From Sorangium cellulosum So ce56 (GTDB lineage Bacteria > Myxococcota_A > Polyangia > Polyangiales > Polyangiaceae): a DNA stretch of 64,000 bases. A program made the translations under genes and the position numbers. Under the pieces are notes generated by a model. It was not told the DNA's origin and made no database searches. It saw only the letters and a program-made list of their open reading frames with translations. This document shows positions 59,537 to 64,000 of the stretch, in pieces. Where the stretch lies: contig NC_010162.1 of the NCBI RefSeq assembly GCF_000067165.1, positions 12,946,501 to 13,010,500 on the forward strand. Direction: 5' to 3'. Each line of letters opens with the position of its first letter. The stretch's first letter is position 1.

Positions 59537-60028
59537 ATGAGCGCCCATTTCCAAGGTAAGGCATACGAGCAGTGGTTCAGGGACCTACGCATCACCGACG
59601 CCCCGCTCACCCGCCGGGGCCTCGTCGAGGCGCTCGATTTCTTCCACCAGCGCATGCCCGGGCTCGACCGCCGCACGATGCTCGCGTTCCTCCGCGGCAT
59701 GGATCTCCACAGGCCCGTGAAACGCGTCCTGCTCCAGCCCAACTCCGAGATCGCGGCCTTCCGTCGAAGCACCGAGAGCCCCTTCAAGCTCTTCTACACC
59801 AAGGTCGGGGCCAACCTGCACTCGCTCGGCGTCAACCCCCACGATCGCCGATTCCAGCGCTTCCGGGTGCGCGCGCTCGTCGAGGTCCTCGAGTCCTATG
59901 CCGCCCCCGTCGTCGATACCTGGAGCGAGCTCCTCCCCGTCGGCGTGTATCGCCACTACACCGCGCGCGGCGGCGGTATCCAGTATGTCATCCCTGGCTC
60001 GTACGGCTGCCTGCTCGTCGCTGTATAG
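59537..60028 (+). CDS. Possible polymorphic-toxin domain protein (type-46-like)
   Basis: A 163-residue protein with no signal peptide. ATG 59537 sits six bases after GGGAGG; ATG 59531 touches that site. An N-terminal helical part (YEQWFRDLRITDAPLTRRGL) precedes RPVKRVLLQPNSEIAAFRRS, SPFKLFYTKVGANLHSLGVN, RFQRFRVRALVEVLESYAAP, VVDTWS and GGGIQYVIPG. That block order resembles the polymorphic toxin type-46 domains that I recall at the ends of myxobacterial toxins, which have an R...FFT...GGxxQYxIP pattern reminiscent of ADP-ribosyltransferase-like folds. This is recognition from memory and moderate at best. It precedes a broken muramidase gene by 10 bp, so this looks like a displaced toxin cassette. 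Confidence 0.45.
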   Translation: MSAHFQGKAYEQWFRDLRITDAPLTRRGLVEALDFFHQRMPGLDRRTMLAFLRGMDLHRPVKRVLLQPNSEIAAFRRSTESPFKLFYTKVGANLHSLGVNPHDRRFQRFRVRALVEVLESYAAPVVDTWSELLPVGVYRHYTARGGGIQYVIPGSYGCLLVAV

Positions 60029-60038
60029 GAGCTTCGGC

Positions 60039-60285
60039 ATGCACGAGATCGATTTCCGCTTCATCGCCAAGCTTGAATGAGGGCAGCGCCTTGACGGCTA
60101 TGTTCCTGTGATGAGCAGCAGCCAGAGCGGCGTCACCATTGCCACCGGCTTCGACCTCGGCGCCCGCGGCCTGGGCGATCTGCGCACGCTGGGCCTGCCC
60201 GATGTCCTCATCGGCAAGCTCACCCCCTACCTCGGGAACAAGACCGTCACCGCCAAGCTCTACCTCGACCGGCACCCTTTCAGGT
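60039..60285 (+). pseudogene. Pesticin-like muramidase fragment with in-frame TGA
   Basis: From ATG 60039 the frame reads MHEIDFRFIAKLE, then TGA (60078-60080), then GQRLDGYVPVMSSSQSGVTI and ATGFDLGARGLGDLRTLGLP, DVLIGKLTPYLG. This is the start of pesticin-type lysozyme-fold muramidases, where LEGGQ is usual: one G-to-T change (GGA to TGA) directly after the presumed catalytic Glu explains the stop. Similarity is lost after LYLDRHPF (about 60284), so the C-terminal half is gone too. The intact enzyme would cut peptidoglycan. Restart at GTG 60108 or ATG 60111 would give a protein without the catalytic Glu. Confidence 0.7.
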
Positions 60286-60415
60286 CACGATGGCGTCGCT
60301 CGTGCGCTCACGACGCGGCGACGCATTTTCCGAAATCACCCGCCCCGCCCGCCCGGAACTCCTTAACAGAGACACCCCGCAGCGCGGCCCTTCCGCGCCG
60401 GGGGGAGGTGTTGCC

Positions 60416-61306
60416 ATGACCGCACCCAGGATTCCGCCGACCTTGCCCGCCGCGCAGCGCGTCCCCAGCCCCGTGCTACCTTCTGGGCCGATGCCGCCGT
60501 CTCTCCGCGTGATCCGCCGCTCCGAGGTCGTCCCGGACCTCGAGCGCTGGGTGCTGACGGAGGAGACGGTGCCCGAGTCGAGCCCCCACGATCTGTTGAG
60601 CGAGCGCATCCGCGGCTTGTTGCTCGGCTGGGCAGCCCGTGCCGAGCGCACCGTGAAGATAGGCCGCAACCTCGCCGTCCGCTGGGACCGCAAGCACCCG
60701 CGGCTCGGGGTCGACCCGGACGTCTACGTCGTCGAGCCGCCGCCCCCGGAGGGGGACGCGGTGCGCAGCCTGAGGCTCTGGAAGACGGGCCATGTCGCGC
60801 CGCGGCTCGCCGTGGAGATCGTCAGCGCGCAGCACCCGACGAAGGACTACGTCATCGCGCCGCAGAAATATGCGGCCTGCGGCGTCGAGGAGCTGTGGAT
60901 CCTCGATCCGTTCCATGAGGGCCCGCGCGCCCACGGCGGCCCGTTCCGCATCCAGATCTGGCGCCGCGTGGACGACGCCATGTTCGCGCAGGTGCATGCC
61001 GGCGAGGGGCCCGCATGGTCGGAGCTCCTCCGGGGCTGGCTTCACGCCGCGCGGACGCCGGCCGGCGCCTCGTTCGACCTCAGCACCGACGAGGCCGGCG
61101 CGGAGCGCTGGTTGACCCCGGAAGAGGCGGAGCGCTCCGCCAAGGAAGCTGCCCGCCGGGAGGCCGCGCGCGCCCAGCGCACGGCTGAAGCCGCCCAGCG
61201 CAAGGCCGAAGCCGCGCAGCGGGACGCCGAGGCCGAACGCGCGGCCCGCGAGGCTGCCGAGCGGCGCATCCGGGAGCTCGAGGCGCTGCTCGCCCGCGCT
61301 CGGTAG
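60416..61306 (+). CDS. Uma2-family protein with C-terminal coiled coil
   Basis: A 296-residue Uma2/DUF820 protein; ATG 60416 follows GGGGGAGG at 7 bases (ATG 60491 is an alternative). The PD-(D/E)XK core is in the middle: LGVDPDVYVVEPP (Asp about 103), APRLAVEIVSAQHPTKDY (Glu about 128) and KYAACGVEELWILDP. After WLTPEEAERSA the last 65 residues are a charged Ala-rich helix (AAQRKAEAAQRDAEAERAAR and RRIRELEALLARAR) that should form a coiled coil for oligomerisation. Substrate and role are unknown. The Uma2 protein at 1150 lacks this tail. Its tail shares the AQRDAEA heptads of the coiled-coil protein at 28562. Confidence 0.82.
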   Translation: MTAPRIPPTLPAAQRVPSPVLPSGPMPPSLRVIRRSEVVPDLERWVLTEETVPESSPHDLLSERIRGLLLGWAARAERTVKIGRNLAVRWDRKHPRLGVDPDVYVVEPPPPEGDAVRSLRLWKTGHVAPRLAVEIVSAQHPTKDYVIAPQKYAACGVEELWILDPFHEGPRAHGGPFRIQIWRRVDDAMFAQVHAGEGPAWSELLRGWLHAARTPAGASFDLSTDEAGAERWLTPEEAERSAKEAARREAARAQRTAEAAQRKAEAAQRDAEAERAAREAAERRIRELEALLARAR

Positions 61307-61408
61307 GGCTGCGCTCTCGCCCTCGCCCTGCCTCCGTCCGGCCGTCACGAGCTGCGCTGGCACGACGCGCGCGACGACCGCCTCAGCCCCCGACCTGCGC
61401 TCTCAAGC

Positions 61409-63817
61409 TCAGCCCTCCGGCTTCCCCTCGGCCGAAAGCTCGATCTCCGAAAGCCTCCCCACGAGCGGATCCTCGCTCCCGAGCTGCTGAAACGCGCCCG
61501 GATCGCTCCTCTCGAGCGCCGCAAGGAGCTGCGCCAGCCCGCGCTGCGATCCGTAGTAGTTCGACATCTCGTGGTCCTCCTCGGTGATGCAGGCGCGCAC
61601 CGCGCTGCGGGAGATCTGCGGGAGCCGCAGCGCCTTGAGCGCCATCGACCACAGGCCGTCGATGCGGTTCTGGTCCGCGGGGAACTCCAGCAGTCCAGCC
61701 ATGGTGAGCAGCAGCGCGCAGCGCTGCCCCCTCGGCGTGGACAGCGCCCCTTCGCTGGAGAGGTGGCCGAGATCGAAGGCGCGGCGCATGGCGTCGGCCG
61801 CGCAGAGCAGGCGCTTCAGCTCCTTGGCCGCGTGGCTCAGGTGGCTGTGGAACATGACCTCGACCGAGAGGCCGCCGAGCGCCTCCTCGCTCTGCTGAAA
61901 GCGGGTGACGGCCGGGAGCCGCCCGAGATCCTGCTGCACGGCGCCGCCCGTGGGCACGTCGTGGGGCGGCTCGCGGTGGCTGAAGAAGCCTCCCGACTGG
62001 AAGGCATAGTAGAGCTCGCTCTGGCCCGCGAGCCCCGCCCAGATGTCCGAGTATTGCGCGACGCGATTGAGGCTGCCCGCCGCCCAGTTGAGGCCCGCCG
62101 CGCCGTCGCCGCCGATCTGCGACGCGCTCACCCCCGGGTCGCGCGGCGTCATCGAGGCCTCGATGTCCTCGGCGATGTCCGCGAGCTGGAAGTCGAGGAA
62201 GCCGTCGTAGTAATCCGCGCGCCCGTCCCGGTTCACGTCGGAGTAGCGGGCGACGACGAGCGGGTGCGAGGGCCCGACGAACTGCGAGAACCCGGCGATC
62301 TGCGCCTGCGGGTGGGGCCACTGCGCCTTCCGGAGGCGCGCGTCGAGCTCGGCGTGCGACGCGCGCTTGCTCATCCCGCGCAGCGCGGCGACGAAGCAGT
62401 CGACCCCCTCGGACGAGGTGACCACCCCGTCCGATCCGGTCCTGAAGTACGTCGAGTCCCACGAAGAGTAGATGTCGGCGTCCGGGAACACCTGGGAGAT
62501 GGCAAAGCGCGTGGTGAGCCCCGCGCACTGCGAGTTCATCATCAGCTTGTACCCCTCCTGTTTCACCTGCACCGCGGCCGCGCGGAGGTCGAAGGCGCCG
62601 AGCTGGGCGTGCCGGTTGATGAGCACCCCGATGAAGAACGCCATCCCCATCTCCAGGTTCTCGTCGCGCGGGGTCGCGGCGCGGGCGAAGACGCGGATCG
62701 GCTCGCCGGCGGGCGTCTTGAAGGGGGCCTCGAAGGCGCGGTATGGGCTCCAGCCGTTTGGCGACGGGGGCGCCTCGGGCGGGAGGGCGATCTCCTTGAA
62801 GCCGTGGGTCGACACGAGGATGTTGCACTCGCCCTCGTGGAACTCCGAGGCGCCGCACATCGCGAGGTTCCACGGTCCCGTGAGCTCGTCGTACGGCGGC
62901 GCCTCGCGGAGCAGCCCGCGGACGAGCCCCCGCGCCCGCTCCTGCTGGGCCGCCGTGAGCCCCGGGGCGCGCAGCTGGAGCAGGTGGATCGCGTGCGCGC
63001 GCAGCGCTGGCCGGGCCGTCTCGTCGCCCGCCTCTCTCTCGATGAGCGCGAGGATCTCCTCGGCGGCGCGCTCCGCGACCGGCGCGAAGCCACGGTCGTC
63101 CAGCGACGTCGCGATGAGGTGCGAGAGGATGGTCGTCGCCGCCGAGCGCAGGGTCGCGGTGGCGGTCGGATCGCGCCTCGCCTCCTCGCCGCCCACGGCC
63201 GCGATCTCGAGCGCCGCGCGCGCCTGATCCAGCAGCGCGGCGCCCCGGCGCGCCGAGAGCCGCTCCTTGCGCGCCGGCTCCTCCGGGTGGAACGCGCTCG
63301 GCGGGAAGAGCTGCGTGAGGGTGCTCGTCCGGCGCGACGAGATCCACCGGGCCGCGGTGACGAGGGCGTCGCGGGCGGCGGGCCCGTCGGGGCTGAGCGT
63401 CGGGCTCGCGCTGAACACCCCGGCGGGCAGGAGCCAGAGCGGCGCGGCGCCCTCGCGCCCCGCGTTCAGGTCGATCGGCGCCGCCTGCGACGCCACGCCC
63501 GGATCCGGCACGACCTCGACGTTGGAGACGGCGACGGCGCAGAGCCGCCGGCGCACGGGCGAGTGGCCGGGAAACACGATGAGCACCGTCCTTCCCTCGC
63601 CCTCCCGGAGCGCCGCAAGGCTGTCCCCGGGGACGGGCGCCGAGAGCGAGATGGCATAATCGCTGTCGCTCACCGCGACCGCGAGCAGGTGAATGCCTGG
63701 CGCGGACTTTCGCTCTTCGAAGGCGGACGACGCGGCTGGCCCGACGGCATCCACGGTGCCAGGCAGGTCGACGAACCCTCGGGGCGAACGGATCCGGACG
63801 ATGACATCGCTGGGCAT
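61409..63817 (-). CDS. Large protein of unknown function, possible caspase-like (clan CD) fold
   Basis: An 802-residue protein, unrecognised. ATG 63817 follows AGGAGA at 5 bases (the frame extends to 63868). No signal peptide or membrane segment. An N-terminal beta-rich region (DVIVRIRSPRGFVDLPGTVD) is followed by helices, then NILVSTHGFKE (His about 338), GMAFFIGVLINRHAQLGAFD, YKLMMNSQCAGLTTRFA (Cys about 431) and FPDADIYSSWDSTYF. A His-Gly after a strand and a Cys after a hydrophobic strand are the pattern of clan CD cysteine peptidases, but the 93-residue spacing and the Gln before Cys are unusual, so this is a suggestion only. An EF-hand-like loop DVNRDGRADYYDG lies near residue 524. Convergent with the Uma2 gene. 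Confidence 0.5.
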   Translation of the reverse strand: MPSDVIVRIRSPRGFVDLPGTVDAVGPAASSAFEERKSAPGIHLLAVAVSDSDYAISLSAPVPGDSLAALREGEGRTVLIVFPGHSPVRRRLCAVAVSNVEVVPDPGVASQAAPIDLNAGREGAAPLWLLPAGVFSASPTLSPDGPAARDALVTAARWISSRRTSTLTQLFPPSAFHPEEPARKERLSARRGAALLDQARAALEIAAVGGEEARRDPTATATLRSAATTILSHLIATSLDDRGFAPVAERAAEEILALIEREAGDETARPALRAHAIHLLQLRAPGLTAAQQERARGLVRGLLREAPPYDELTGPWNLAMCGASEFHEGECNILVSTHGFKEIALPPEAPPSPNGWSPYRAFEAPFKTPAGEPIRVFARAATPRDENLEMGMAFFIGVLINRHAQLGAFDLRAAAVQVKQEGYKLMMNSQCAGLTTRFAISQVFPDADIYSSWDSTYFRTGSDGVVTSSEGVDCFVAALRGMSKRASHAELDARLRKAQWPHPQAQIAGFSQFVGPSHPLVVARYSDVNRDGRADYYDGFLDFQLADIAEDIEASMTPRDPGVSASQIGGDGAAGLNWAAGSLNRVAQYSDIWAGLAGQSELYYAFQSGGFFSHREPPHDVPTGGAVQQDLGRLPAVTRFQQSEEALGGLSVEVMFHSHLSHAAKELKRLLCAADAMRRAFDLGHLSSEGALSTPRGQRCALLLTMAGLLEFPADQNRIDGLWSMALKALRLPQISRSAVRACITEEDHEMSNYYGSQRGLAQLLAALERSDPGAFQQLGSEDPLVGRLSEIELSAEGKPEG

Positions 63818-64000
63818 GACGCTCTCCTGAGGTGAGGGAGCGTCGCCGCGTTCAAGATCCAGGCGCAACAGGAATCCGACCCGGCAGAACGCTCGCGTAT
63901 CGCGTCACAACCGGATCTTGGCGAGCTCGACACTGGCTCGTTCAGGCAGCTCCCTCGATGGCTCTCCGGCAGATCCGGAGTCGACCAGATCACTGCTCGT
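63818..64000. other. Upstream region of the last gene
   Basis: Contains the ribosome binding site for the 61409-63817 gene; the minus-strand promoter should lie here. The remaining bases to the window end show no supported gene. Confidence 0.3.

Noticed and set aside
60078..60080. TGA as a possible selenocysteine codon in the muramidase frame.
   Set aside because: Homologues have Gly here, no SECIS-like element was recognised, and the gene is also truncated at its 3' end, so a nonsense mutation is simpler.
1..64000. Search for tRNA, rRNA and known riboswitches.
   Set aside because: No cloverleaf with a T-loop GTTCRANNC context and no rRNA-like segment was recognised by eye; a covariance-model scan would be decisive.

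Overview
The window is very GC-rich DNA with long overlapping open frames on both strands. Its gene content points to a myxobacterium of the Sorangium/Polyangiaceae type: many lipoproteins with Thr/Ser/Gly-rich linkers, zinc-ribbon Ser/Thr kinases, a TonB-domain/TonB-dependent-receptor fusion, MopE-like DNDCDG motifs, TIGR02270 and Imm11 proteins, and two Uma2 proteins. The organism call is inference from these families. No rRNA, tRNA or CRISPR array was seen.

Left part (1-29.5 kb): a mosaic of unrelated short units. In order: a truncated acidic repeat protein; a Uma2 protein followed by moeA; a small DUF1304 membrane protein; a SASA-type esterase lipoprotein facing a TonB-dependent receptor; a BNR-4 lipoprotein; an orphan gspC; a von Willebrand A lipoprotein with a membrane-protein partner; an IS3-type transposase remnant beside a polyserine-linked malectin/GH11 xylanase lipoprotein that looks horizontally acquired; a medium-chain oxidoreductase; a CapA-like lipoprotein divergent from an alkyl-DHAP-synthase-like flavoprotein (ether lipid synthesis); a MarR regulator with its own palindromic operator, overlapping an exported acetolactate-decarboxylase-like gene; mobA; a metallo-beta-lactamase-fold lipoprotein; a small beta-barrel-like protein; two zinc-ribbon Ser/Thr kinases; and a membrane-anchored coiled-coil protein built on 21-residue repeats.

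Centre (29.7-52.6 kb): a type VI secretion (T6SS) locus. On the + strand are vgrG, a TIGR02270 gene and an AAA ATPase/PD-(D/E)XK gene. Converging on them is a roughly 18-kb minus-strand array, tssJ-K-L-M-A-B-C-hcp-tssE-F-G, then a DUF2169 protein, a degenerate ketoacyl-synthase-like protein, a PAAR-like DUF4150 protein, an AHH-type nuclease toxin and an Imm11-family immunity protein. Start/stop overlaps (K/L, L/M, E/F, F/G) suggest translational coupling. The array supplies baseplate, membrane complex, sheath, tube, spike tip and one effector/immunity pair. No ClpV (TssH) lies in the window.

Right part (52.6-64 kb): a periplasmic TPR-like protein coupled to a giant secreted lipoprotein with four MopE-like motifs and about 25 tandem 32-residue disintegrin-like Cys repeats; a possible stand-alone polymorphic-toxin domain; a pesticin-like muramidase pseudogene broken by one in-frame TGA directly after its presumed catalytic Glu; a second Uma2 protein with a coiled-coil tail; and a large protein of unknown function with a possible clan-CD-peptidase-like His/Cys pair.

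The most interesting items are the T6SS cargo module with its catalytically dead ketoacyl-synthase homologue, the disintegrin-like array, and the decaying toxin island at 59.5-60.4 kb.
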